Below, piece by piece: positions 28,714 to 36,800 of a DNA stretch of 64,000 nucleotides. The stretch's first letter is position 1; each line of letters begins with the position of its first letter. The DNA is taken from positions 1-64,000 of the forward strand of contig CAVOOW010000005.1 in NCBI GenBank assembly GCA_963697675.1, given 5' to 3'. The notes beneath the pieces were generated by a model. The model was not told the DNA's origin. It did no database searches and saw only the letters and a program-made list of their open reading frames with translations. A program made the position numbers and the translations under genes. Source of the DNA: CAVOOW01 sp963697675. Its GTDB lineage: Bacteria > Actinomycetota > Actinomycetes > JACCUZ01.

Positions 28714-30296
28714 TCACGCGGCGTTGCCGGTCGGGGGTCCGTAGCGCTCGCGGGGTCCGTAGTCTTCGCCAGGTCCGTAGCCTTCGCCGGGTGCGTAGCC
28801 GGGTAGGGGTTCGGGCCTGGTGGTGACGGTGAGTCCGGTGAGCATGCTGTGTTCGACCGACCCGTCCTGATTGAGCCGGGTCGCGACGAGGCCGCGGGTT
28901 TTGAGCTCGTGGTGGCGTCGGTGCCGCGGCGCGAGGTTGGTCACCTCGGTCGGGTCCGCGTGGCCAGGGCACGTCGTGGTCCAGATCGCAGCGGTGCGCT
29001 CGAGTGGGCAGTCGTAGGCGGTGCAGCGCGGGTTGCGGGCTCGCACCTGCTCGGTGATCGCCACGGTCGGCGCATAGGACTGACAGGACAGCGCCGGCAG
29101 GTCGCCCTGGTCGAGCTGGGCGCGTACGGCGGCCTGGAGTAGTTGGCGGGTCCAGCCGCCGGGCGGGGCTTTGGGGAGGCGCACGATCCGGGTCAGTATC
29201 CCGGCCGAGTCGACCAGCAGCAGGCTGGCTGCCCCGGTGGCGGCCATCGCGTGGGCCTGCTCACGGGTGGTCTGCGGGTCCAGGAAGGCTTGCCCGGTCA
29301 GGCCGCGGACCTCCCCGGGGTCCTTCGCGGCCGGGCCGGTCCCGAAGAAGGTGTCCAGGTTGGCCACCAGCCCGAGTTCGCGTTCCCGGCGCACCGGGAC
29401 CCCGGGTGGGTCCCGCCCGTCCCGGATGCGGGTGAACACCTCGACGAACGCGTCGACCCGGCGCTGGTCCATCGGCACGTACTCGCCGTCCTCGGTGTGG
29501 TCGTGCCGGGCGTGGGCGAGGTCGGTGAGGACCTGTTCGGTCATCGCGACATCGGCGGCGTCGGTGTCGATGATCAGCTCGGCCATCCCGTCCCCGGTCG
29601 GGGCCGAGCGCACCGACCGCGCGGCGCGTCGCTCCTTCCGGCGCCGCGCCGCGGCGTCCGCGTCGACCCGGGTCACGGTGCGCGCGGTCCGGTCCCGCCA
29701 GGACCGCGGCGACAACCCGTCCCACGGGGCTCGACCCGGCCACGGCGAGCAGCCGGTCCTGCACCTCGCGTGCGTCCCGGTCGGAGAGCACCTCGGTGGC
29801 CTCGGCGAGGGTGCGGGCCCTGACCAGGTCCAACCGGCCGACGGCCAACGCGTCGAGCGTGTCGGGCAGCACGGTGGTCAGCCGGTGGGCCAGGTCGAGC
29901 AACCGACCGGCCGGGCGCGCCCCGATGCCGAGCACCACCTGCAGCTCGTCGACCATCGCCGAGGCGATCAGCTCCTCATCCGGTGCCCCACCGGACCCGC
30001 GCGGGCGAGACGCCAGCTCGGCCACCGCCTGCGCCTCCACGAGGGAGCTGAACTGCGCGACCAGGGTCAGCTGCTCGGCCTCCGCGGCGGCGATCCGCGA
30101 CGCGGTGCTCCGGATCCGCGCGGCCAACACCTCGCGTGCGCGTTTCGCCGACCGGCTCCGTCGCCCCGACGAGCTCGGTGGCCCCGACGGGCTCGGTGGC
30201 CCCGACGAGCTCGGTGGCCCCGTAGCGGTCCGCCAAGAAGGCAGCCACCTCCGCAGCCATCTCCTCGGCCGAATCCGATGTCCGATCTGAAGCCAT
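28714..30296 (-). CDS. DUF222/HNH endonuclease (13E12 family), several indels
   Basis: About 526 residues after joining frames. The N-terminus (ATG 30296, MASDRTSDSAEEMAAEV) runs into a short repeat tract. The DUF222 helical domain follows (AAAEAEQLTLVAQF onward) and then the HNH nuclease. The segments CTAYDCPLERTAA and PTEVTNLAPRHRRHHELKT are in one frame, while the catalytic DLDHDVPWPRGP between them is in another, so two compensating indels flank it near 29000 and 28955. Further breaks lie near 30155 and 29720. Such genes are multicopy and variable in actinobacteria; their role is unsettled. Confidence 0.78.
30163..30224 (-). repeat. 18-bp in-frame tandem repeat inside the HNH gene
   Basis: Three full copies and one partial copy of an 18-bp unit (plus strand GCCCCGACGAGCTCGGTG at 30163, 30181 and 30199). 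On the gene's strand it encodes the hexapeptide repeat ATELVG/ATEPVG. The tract directly precedes a frame break and could be prone to slippage. Confidence 0.7.
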
Positions 30297-30346
30297 GACC
30301 CGACCCTAGAAGCCACCCCCGACACAAACCCCCACCCAGAACCCCT

Positions 30347-30371
30347 TTATCCACAACCACTTCTATCCACA
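30347..30371 (+). repeat. Two DnaA-box sequences upstream of the HNH gene
   Basis: TTATCCACA (30347-30355) is a perfect match to the classical DnaA box, and CTATCCACA (30363-30371) has one mismatch, in the same direction with 16 bases between starts. They lie 50-75 bases upstream of the HNH endonuclease start. Confidence 0.55.
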
Positions 30372-30440
30372 GGGCGACACTCACGAACAGTCACCACAGC
30401 ACCACACGCAGACGCAACACAAACCCAGGAAGTGGTCGCG

Positions 30441-30704
30441 ATGACGAGCGAGCGGCCGCGCGGTGACTGCCGGGTTGTTGCAGCGTCGGCGGTCGCGGTG
30501 CTTCGGCGTCGGCGGTCGCGGTGCTTCGGCGTCGGCGGTCGCGGTGCTTCGACGTCGGCGGTCGCGGTGCTTCGGCGTCGGCTGTCGCGGTGCTTCGGCG
30601 TCGGCGGTCGCGGTGCTTCGGCGTCGGCGGTCGGGCTGGCTTCGGCGTCGCTGTCGGGCCGCCGCAACAGCCCGACAGGCACCGCTGTGACTCGCTCGGC
30701 GATG
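30441..30704. repeat. 23-bp minisatellite between imperfect inverted-repeat arms
   Basis: From 30488 to about 30650, the unit GGCGGTCGCGGTGCTTCGGC plus GTC repeats with a 23-bp period: six near-identical copies (starts 30488, 30511, 30534, 30557, 30580, 30603) and a degraded seventh. The array is flanked by inverted arms: 30461-30484 and the complement of 30661-30684 match at 20 of 24 positions. A weaker match (GAGCGAG core) extends outward to 30441 and 30704. The rest of the 437-bp gap between the HNH and hydrolase genes holds only the two DnaA boxes. Confidence 0.75.
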
Positions 30705-30734
30705 CTCGTCGAACACAGAGCCGTCGGCGCGTAC

Positions 30735-31625
30735 CTACCGAACGTCTGCGTCCCAGCGGTCACGCAACCACTGGTGCACCTCGGGGATGCGACGCGTCAC
30801 CAACGTCAGGTGCCCGTCCTCCTCGGTCAGGCGCGCATCGACACCAGGGATCTGACCGGCCAGCCACTCGCCGTGACCGAAGGGCACCATCAGGTCCTGG
30901 CGCCCCTGCCACAGCAGCACCGGGACCGAGATGTCCGCGGGCCGGAACCCCCACGGTGCGGTGAACGCGAGGTCGTCGTCCACCCACCCGTCGACACCGA
31001 CAGCGAACGCGTCCTGGAAGTGCGCGAGGAGTGTCGCGCCGTACGGTCCCCGAAGCTCTGCCTCGTCGACGGCCGTCAAGTGAGGGGCCATGGCCTCGAC
31101 CATCTGCTCCTGGGAGCCGTTGCGCAGTGCATCGGCCTCCCCGACGGCGAGCGGCCGGATCGCCTCCTCGCCGCCGTTCACCGAGATGCCGAACTCCTTG
31201 ATGTTGGCCGGCCCCATCCCTTCGAAGAAGTCGAGACCCTCACCGTCGAACGGCGCCGCGGCCGCGAGCGACGCGACCGCCACCACCCGGTCGGGCAGCA
31301 GAGCGGCGCACGCCAGCGTGTGGGGTCCACCTCCGGAGGTGCCCCAGGACAGGAACCGCCCGATGCCGAGCTCGTCAGCAATGGCCGCGACGTCACGAGC
31401 CGCGTCAGCGACCACCCGTCCGGGTGCCCGGGTCGAGCGTCCGTACCCCGGTCTCGCGTAGGCGACCAGCCGGAGCCCGCGCGCGGCAGCGTCGCTGTTC
31501 CAGAGTGGATCGAGGATCCCGCTGCCCGGCGAGCCGTGCTGCACGAACAGCGGTGCGCCGTCGGGGTCACCGCCGTGCGCGATCTGCACGAGACGTCCAT
31601 CCGGCAGTTGTACGGTCGCGTCCAC
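30735..31625 (-). CDS. Alpha/beta-fold hydrolase
   Basis: A 296-residue hydrolase. The oxyanion-hole motif is QHGSPGSG, the nucleophile elbow SWGTSGGGPHTLA, the acid in GRQDLMVPFG and the catalytic His in EEDGHLTLV. It resembles actinobacterial proline-iminopeptidase or esterase-like members. GTG 31625 (VDATVQLPDGR) is chosen because upstream residues are Arg-rich and non-conserved. No signal peptide; substrate unknown. Confidence 0.85.
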   Translation of the reverse strand: MDATVQLPDGRLVQIAHGGDPDGAPLFVQHGSPGSGILDPLWNSDAAARGLRLVAYARPGYGRSTRAPGRVVADAARDVAAIADELGIGRFLSWGTSGGGPHTLACAALLPDRVVAVASLAAAAPFDGEGLDFFEGMGPANIKEFGISVNGGEEAIRPLAVGEADALRNGSQEQMVEAMAPHLTAVDEAELRGPYGATLLAHFQDAFAVGVDGWVDDDLAFTAPWGFRPADISVPVLLWQGRQDLMVPFGHGEWLAGQIPGVDARLTEEDGHLTLVTRRIPEVHQWLRDRWDADVR

Positions 31626-31686
31626 GACGCGCAGGTTATGCCCATCGGCGCGCCAGGCCGCGGCGTGACGCGGGCCGATCCGCCTC

Positions 31687-31905
31687 CTAGCGCGGCTGCG
31701 GGACGATGCGCAGGTAGGGCTTGGCTGCCGACCAGCCCTCCGGGAAGCGCTCCCGTGCCTCGTCGTCACCCACGGCCGGGATGATGATCACGTCCTCGCC
31801 AGGGACCCAGTTGGCCGGCGTCGAGACCTTGTAGGCGGCGGTCAGCTGGAGCGAGTCGATGACTCGCAGGACCTCATCGAAGTTCGCGACCGGGCGCTGG
31901 GCGCC
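31687..31905 (-). pseudogene. C-terminal fragment of a 1-Cys peroxiredoxin (Prx6 type)
   Basis: About 70 codons match only the end of Prx6-type peroxiredoxins: NFDEVLRVIDSLQLTAAYKV, then TPANWVPGEDVIIIPAV and a final KPYLRIVPQPR. The thioredoxin-fold part with the peroxidatic Cys is absent, because similarity stops at about 31905 where an unrelated plus-strand gene start begins. A deletion or rearrangement has removed the 5' two thirds, or the assembly is joined wrongly here. Confidence 0.75.
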
Positions 31906-31933
31906 GTGGTCAGCTGGCGCAGCACGTCGGGCC

Positions 31934-32085
31934 GTGCGAGTTCGGCCTCCTCGGACCGTTGCGGGCGGTTCGCGACGGGACGCCGCTGCCGCTGGGTGGA
32001 CCTCGCCAGCGCGCCGTTCTGGCTCGGCTCCTCCTCGACCCCGCGCGCGTCGTGCCGGTCGGCGTCCTCATCGATGACGTGTGGC
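31934..32085 (+). pseudogene. N-terminal fragment of an AfsR/SARP-type regulator
   Basis: About 50 codons match the start of AfsR-like regulators: EFGLLGPLRAVRDGTPLPLG followed by RQRAVLARLLLDPARVVP and LIDDVW. This is the first half of the OmpR-like DNA-binding domain. It breaks off at about 32085 where the downstream TPR reading frame begins out of frame. The likely start GTG 31934 is also one base out of frame. The rest of the DNA-binding, BTAD and ATPase domains is missing. Confidence 0.7.
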
Positions 32086-33094
32086 GCTGTGGCCCTACTG
32101 GGACGTGCAGTCGCGCGAGCGCCACGCTGTCCGCTATTTCACGTCGGTGATCGGCGCCGAGGACCCGCCCGTCCCGACCGGACTTCGGGCCTGGGCCCGC
32201 ACCGCGATGGCCGAGCTCGGAGCCAACGCCGGCGAGGCGCGGCTGGCCACGCGATGGGCCGACGAGGCGACAGCGCTGTTCCGTTCGGAGGGCGATGAAC
32301 GGGGCGTGGCCGCAGCCCTTCTGGCGTCGGGCTCAGCCTTCTGCAACGAGGGTTCGCTGGACGCGGCCCAGCGCGCAATTGTGGAAGGCCTGCAGATCGC
32401 CGAGCGGTTCGGTGAGACCACGCTCATCCCTCGCGGGCTGCACTTCCAGTCCACGGTCGCCATCCGTCGTGGGGATCACCGCCGGGCGGAACAGCTCAGT
32501 CGCCAGGAGCTCGCCGCCTGGCAGGCTCTGAGCAGCCGGCAGTCGCCAGCCAGTGCACTGCGGCACATCGCCGTGGCTCTGCAGCACCAGGGCGACTTGG
32601 AGCAGGCGAAGCTGTTGTGCGACCAGGCTCTCGTGGTCTGGCAGGACGTCGGCGACTCGGCGGCGATCGCTCACGGGCAGACGACGCTGGCTGACATCGC
32701 GCGGGTGGCCGGCGACCTCGACGGTGCTCTGCACCTCTACCGGCAGGCCGGCGTCGAGTTCCGCGCCATCGGCGATCGGCGCTGCACCGCGTCGACGTAC
32801 AAGAACCTCGCTGTCATCTGCGCGGCGCGTGGCGACCACCCACGCAGCACTGCGCACTTCATCGAGGCGGTCCGGCTGCGTCACGAGCTAGGGGACTATG
32901 CGGGGCTGGCCGAGTGCTTCGACGGCCTGGCCGAGAACCTCGCAGCCGAGACGCGCGACGCAGACGCCACCATGCTGCTTGCCGCTGCTGATCAGGCGCG
33001 CGCGGCCCAGGGACCCGATGCGAGCCTCGACGAGGTCGTGGAGCGCGTCCTGGCCTTCGATCAAGGTTCCTGTGCCCTTCCGGGCTCAACCTAA
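32081..33094 (+). pseudogene. C-terminal TPR part of an AfsR/LuxR-type regulator
   Basis: A 337-codon open frame of TPR-like helices: LWPYWDVQSRERHAVRYF at the start, then repeated units such as AQRAIVEGLQIAERFGE, GDLEQAKLLCDQALVVW and GDLDGALHLYRQAGVEF. The opening resembles the region just after the NB-ARC ATPase domain in large AfsR/LuxR-type regulators. With the preceding fragment it probably forms the two ends of one regulator gene whose middle (about 1.5 kb in typical members) is gone. It could still be translated from GTG 32081, but would have no DNA-binding domain. Confidence 0.6.
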
Positions 33095-33109
33095 CTAGCA
33101 TCCCCTCCC

Positions 33110-34123
33110 ATGACTCGCTACGGCCCGCAGTTCGGCCCTGACATCACCTTCCTCGGCGTCCCCAGGTGCGACCTCGACGACCCGGCGACGTACGCCGAGG
33201 CGGACATCGTGGTCCTCGGTGCGCCGTTCGACGGCGGCACATCGCACCGTCCGGGCGCACGGTTCGGACCGATGGCGATCCGGGCGACCGACTATCTGCC
33301 GCACGACGGATCACGGCCGAGCCTTGCACTGCGTACGGACGGGTTGGTCGACCTCACGGTCGTCGATGCGGGCGACGTCGAGATGTACTCAGGTGACATC
33401 GAGACGGCGCTGCCGCTGCTCGAGGCAGCTGTCGAGAAGGTGACCAGGGCCGGCGCCATCCCGGTCATCCTCGGCGGCGACCACTCGATCACCTACCCGG
33501 ACGCGAAGGGGATCGCGAACGTGCTCGGGAACGGCCGGATATCGATGATCCACTTCGATGCCCACGCCGACACGGGCGACATCGCGTTCGGCTCCCTGTG
33601 GGGGCACGGCCAGCCGATGCGCCGGCTGATCGACTCCGGAGCGCTGCGCGGTGACCGGTTCCTCCAGGTGGGACTGCGCGGCTACTGGCCGCCGCCGGAG
33701 ACGCTGGAGTGGATGGCCGAGCAGCGGATGCGGTCCTACGAGATGACCGAGATCGTCCACCGCGGTCTCACCGACTGCCTCACCGAGGCGTTCGGCATCG
33801 CGACCGACGACTGCGACGGCGTGTTCCTGTCCGTCGACGTCGACGTGTGCGACCCGGGTCACGCCCCGGGCACGGGCACACCGGAGCCTGGTGGGCTGTC
33901 CGCCCGCGACCTGCTCGACGCCGTACGTCGGATCTGCCTCGAGCTCCCTGTCGTCGGCATCGACGTCGTCGAGGTGAGCCCGCCCTACGACCACGCAGAG
34001 ATCACGGCCGCCCTGGCGAACCGCGTCGTGCTGGAGGCGCTGTCGGCCATCGCCCGCCGCCGCCAGGACGACCGTGACGGCACCAGCTGGGACCCCTCCC
34101 GACCTCTCCTCGACGGGCGCTGA
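33110..34123 (+). CDS. speB: Agmatinase / ureohydrolase
   Basis: A 337-residue ureohydrolase with all manganese-ligand motifs: GGDHSITYP, MIHFDAHADTGD and SVDVDVCDPGHAPGTGTPEP. Agmatinase turns agmatine into putrescine and urea; the arginase-fold relatives guanidinobutyrase and guanidinopropionase look alike, so the exact substrate is open. The decarboxylase gene follows after 5 bases, and this is the first gene of an amine-metabolism cluster. Confidence 0.82.
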   Translation: MTRYGPQFGPDITFLGVPRCDLDDPATYAEADIVVLGAPFDGGTSHRPGARFGPMAIRATDYLPHDGSRPSLALRTDGLVDLTVVDAGDVEMYSGDIETALPLLEAAVEKVTRAGAIPVILGGDHSITYPDAKGIANVLGNGRISMIHFDAHADTGDIAFGSLWGHGQPMRRLIDSGALRGDRFLQVGLRGYWPPPETLEWMAEQRMRSYEMTEIVHRGLTDCLTEAFGIATDDCDGVFLSVDVDVCDPGHAPGTGTPEPGGLSARDLLDAVRRICLELPVVGIDVVEVSPPYDHAEITAALANRVVLEALSAIARRRQDDRDGTSWDPSRPLLDGR

Positions 34124-34128
34124 TCACC

Positions 34129-35394
34129 GTGGACAGCCTGTTCTCACTGCTCCCACCCGGCAGCGCCACCGACAGCGACGGCATGCTGCTCGTCGAAGGG
34201 TGCCGCGCCGACGCCCTGGCAGCGGAGTTCGGGACTCCCGTCATGGTGGTGTCGGAAACCGCACTGCGGGCCCGTGCCCGCGAATACGCCGACGAGCTCA
34301 CCTCACGATGGGCCAAGTCCCGCGTCGTCTTCGCGTCGAAGGCGTTCCCGTGCACCGCGGTCCAGCGAGTGATGGTCGAGGAAGGACTGGGCCTCGACGT
34401 CGCAGGGGGCGGCGAGATCCTCACCGCCATCAAAGCCGGTGTCGACCCTGCGAAGGTGGTGCTGCACGGCAACGCCAAGAGCGACGAAGAGATCGCCATG
34501 GCCGTCGAGCACCGGTTGGGCCTGGTCGTCGTGGACAACTCCGACGACGTCGACCGGCTGGAGTCGACGGTGCCGTCCGGCCAGCGGCAGGACGTCCTCG
34601 TACGGATCATCCCCGGTGTCACCGCGGACACGCACGCGTCCGTGCTCACCGGACACGAGGGCTCGAAGTTCGGCCTCTCCCCTGCGATGGCACGCGAGCT
34701 GATCGCGCGGATCGAAGCCAGCCCGAAGCTCACGATGCGCGGCCTGCACGTGCACGTCGGCTCGCAGATCCTCGAGGTCGGACCGTTCGCCGAGTCCGTG
34801 GCTCCCGTGGCCGCCCTGGGCGAGTTTCCTGTCTATGACCTCGGTGGCGGGCTCGGGGCGCGTTACACGTGGGTCGACCAACCACCGCCGGTCGGGGACT
34901 ACCTCGACGCATTGATCGGAGCAGCCCGCGAGCACCTGCCGGCGGAGGCGGAGCTCATCATCGAGCCGGGCCGCAGCATGGTTGCGTCGGCCGCGATGAC
35001 GCTCTACCGCGTGGTGACCGTCAAGCGCGGCGTCATCACCTTCGTCGCGGTCGACGGCGGGATGGGTGACAACCTCGAGGTCGCCCTGTTCGACCAACGC
35101 TTCGAGGCCGGTCTTGCGGATCGCATCGACGTCGACACAACAGATGCAGAGTTCGTCACCGTCGTCGGGCGGCACTGCGAGAGCGGTGACGTGCTCGTTG
35201 ACGGCGTGCGTCTGCCGGACGCGCGCGTGGGAGACCTTCTCGCGGTGCCGACCACCGGGGCCTACTGCTACACGATGTCCAACAACTACAACGGGAACCG
35301 CCGCATCCCCGTCGTCTTCGCGCGCGACGAGAAGGCCAGGCTCGTGGTCCGCCGGGAGACGTGGGAAGACCTGCGGTCGCGTGACGTGGACTAA
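34129..35394 (+). CDS. PLP-dependent decarboxylase of the diaminopimelate/ornithine/arginine fold (type III)
   Basis: A 421-residue enzyme from GTG 34129. It shows the PLP-lysine segment VVFASKAFPCTAVQ, the HVHVGSQI phosphate region, CESGDVL and the C-terminal CYTMSNNYNGNRRIP with the active-site Tyr, as in diaminopimelate decarboxylases. Its place between agmatinase and another decarboxylase, rather than in a lysine locus, suggests it may act on another basic amino acid to make an amine. That is inference. It lies 5 bases after the agmatinase stop. Confidence 0.75.
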   Translation: MDSLFSLLPPGSATDSDGMLLVEGCRADALAAEFGTPVMVVSETALRARAREYADELTSRWAKSRVVFASKAFPCTAVQRVMVEEGLGLDVAGGGEILTAIKAGVDPAKVVLHGNAKSDEEIAMAVEHRLGLVVVDNSDDVDRLESTVPSGQRQDVLVRIIPGVTADTHASVLTGHEGSKFGLSPAMARELIARIEASPKLTMRGLHVHVGSQILEVGPFAESVAPVAALGEFPVYDLGGGLGARYTWVDQPPPVGDYLDALIGAAREHLPAEAELIIEPGRSMVASAAMTLYRVVTVKRGVITFVAVDGGMGDNLEVALFDQRFEAGLADRIDVDTTDAEFVTVVGRHCESGDVLVDGVRLPDARVGDLLAVPTTGAYCYTMSNNYNGNRRIPVVFARDEKARLVVRRETWEDLRSRDVD

Positions 35395-35420
35395 GCCCCA
35401 GCAGAGAGGGACGGAACACC

Positions 35421-36788
35421 GTGGCCATGCATGAGGTAGACCAGACGACCGACATGATGGTGCGCAGCGTTCTTGCCTACGCCGAGAACCGGTTGCGGAT
35501 GGACCCTGTCCCCCTGGACAAGGGCAGCCTCCCGGCTGCGGAGCTGAACGCGCGGCTGCGCGGCGTCATCCGCGACGAGCGCCGTCCCCCGGACGAGGTG
35601 CTCGCGATCTACGCCTCGGTCATCGCGCCCAGCGTGATCTCGGCCGACAGCCCGCGGTTCCTCGGCTTCATCCCGGCCGCCCCGACCAAGGCCAGTCTGC
35701 TGTTCGACATGCTCGTCTCGTGTGCCTCCATCCAGGGCATCTCCTGGCTCGAGGCGTCCGGCGCGGTCGCCGCGGAGAACTCCGTGCTGCGACTCATCGC
35801 CGACGAGGCCGGGCTGCCCGCGACGGCAGGCGGGTGCTTCGTCTCCGGCGGGTCCGCCGGCAACCTGTCGGCGCTGGCAGTGGCTCGCGAGACCGCGAAG
35901 GTGCGACTCGGCGACGGGGCGACCGGGCGCCGTTTGCGAGTCGTTGTGGGCACCGACGCGCACTCCTCGATCGTGAACACCTTGCGGCTGCTCGAGATGG
36001 ACGCGCTGATCGTCGACACACCCGACCATCGGCTCACGGCCGAAGCCGTGCAGGCTGCCATCGACGCGGCCGGCGATCTCAGCGATGTGGCTGCCGTCGT
36101 GTGCACATCGGGCACGACCAACGCAGGCATCGTCGACGACCTCGCCGGCGTCGGGTCGATCGCGCGGGAACAAGGGTGGTGGTTCCACGTCGACGGTGCG
36201 TACGGAGGTTCCGGCATCTTCGCCCCGTCGCTGAAGGCCAAGTATTCCGGACTCGAGCTCGCCGACTCGTTCATCCTCGACCCGCACAAGTGGCTGTTCA
36301 CACCGTTCGACTGCTGCGCGTTGATCTACAGCGAGCCGGAGCTGGCGCGGGCAACGCACATCCAGGACGCGTCGTACCTCGACGTCATCCACGTCTCCGA
36401 GGGCGAGTGGAACCCGACCGACTATGCCCACCACCTGACCCGGCGGGCCAGGGGTCTGCCGCTCTGGTTCTCGTTGGCCGTCAACGGTGTCGACGCCTAC
36501 CGGGAAGCCATCGAGGTGGCCGTCCGGCTGGCGCGTGACACGGCGGACCTGATCAAGTCACTCCCGCATCTGGAACTGATCCGCGAGCCGGACCTGGGCG
36601 TCGTGCTGTTCCGGCGCACGGGATGGGAGGCAGCCGACTACAACTCCTGGGCCGAGGCGCTGCACGACGAGGGGATCGCGTTCATCCCTCCCAGCAAGTG
36701 GGAGGGCGAGACCGTCGGTCGCTTCGTCTTCCTGCATCCGCACACGCCGATGGACCTGGTGCACCAGATCCTCGATCGCACGAAGTAG
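35421..36788 (+). CDS. Group II pyridoxal-dependent amino-acid decarboxylase
   Basis: A 455-residue decarboxylase of the aromatic-L-amino-acid/DOPA type. It has GGCFVSGGSAGNLSALAVAR, the Asp in WWFHVDGAYGGSG and the PLP-binding Lys in LDPHKWLFTPFDCC. It decarboxylates an amino acid to its amine, which could feed the copper amine oxidase encoded nearby. GTG 35421 has GAGAGGGACGG upstream; ATG 35427 is an alternative. The gene ends 12 bases before the convergent aldehyde dehydrogenase gene. Confidence 0.83.
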   Translation: MAMHEVDQTTDMMVRSVLAYAENRLRMDPVPLDKGSLPAAELNARLRGVIRDERRPPDEVLAIYASVIAPSVISADSPRFLGFIPAAPTKASLLFDMLVSCASIQGISWLEASGAVAAENSVLRLIADEAGLPATAGGCFVSGGSAGNLSALAVARETAKVRLGDGATGRRLRVVVGTDAHSSIVNTLRLLEMDALIVDTPDHRLTAEAVQAAIDAAGDLSDVAAVVCTSGTTNAGIVDDLAGVGSIAREQGWWFHVDGAYGGSGIFAPSLKAKYSGLELADSFILDPHKWLFTPFDCCALIYSEPELARATHIQDASYLDVIHVSEGEWNPTDYAHHLTRRARGLPLWFSLAVNGVDAYREAIEVAVRLARDTADLIKSLPHLELIREPDLGVVLFRRTGWEAADYNSWAEALHDEGIAFIPPSKWEGETVGRFVFLHPHTPMDLVHQILDRTK

Positions 36789-36800
36789 GAGACGACGGCG

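Noticed and set aside
30488..30650. CRISPR array
   Set aside because: The 23-bp units are directly adjacent without spacers, and no cas genes are present.
30432..31784. 450-codon plus-strand open frame over the minisatellite and the hydrolase gene
   Set aside because: The first part is the 23-bp repeat read in shifting frames and the rest is antisense to a hydrolase with intact catalytic motifs.
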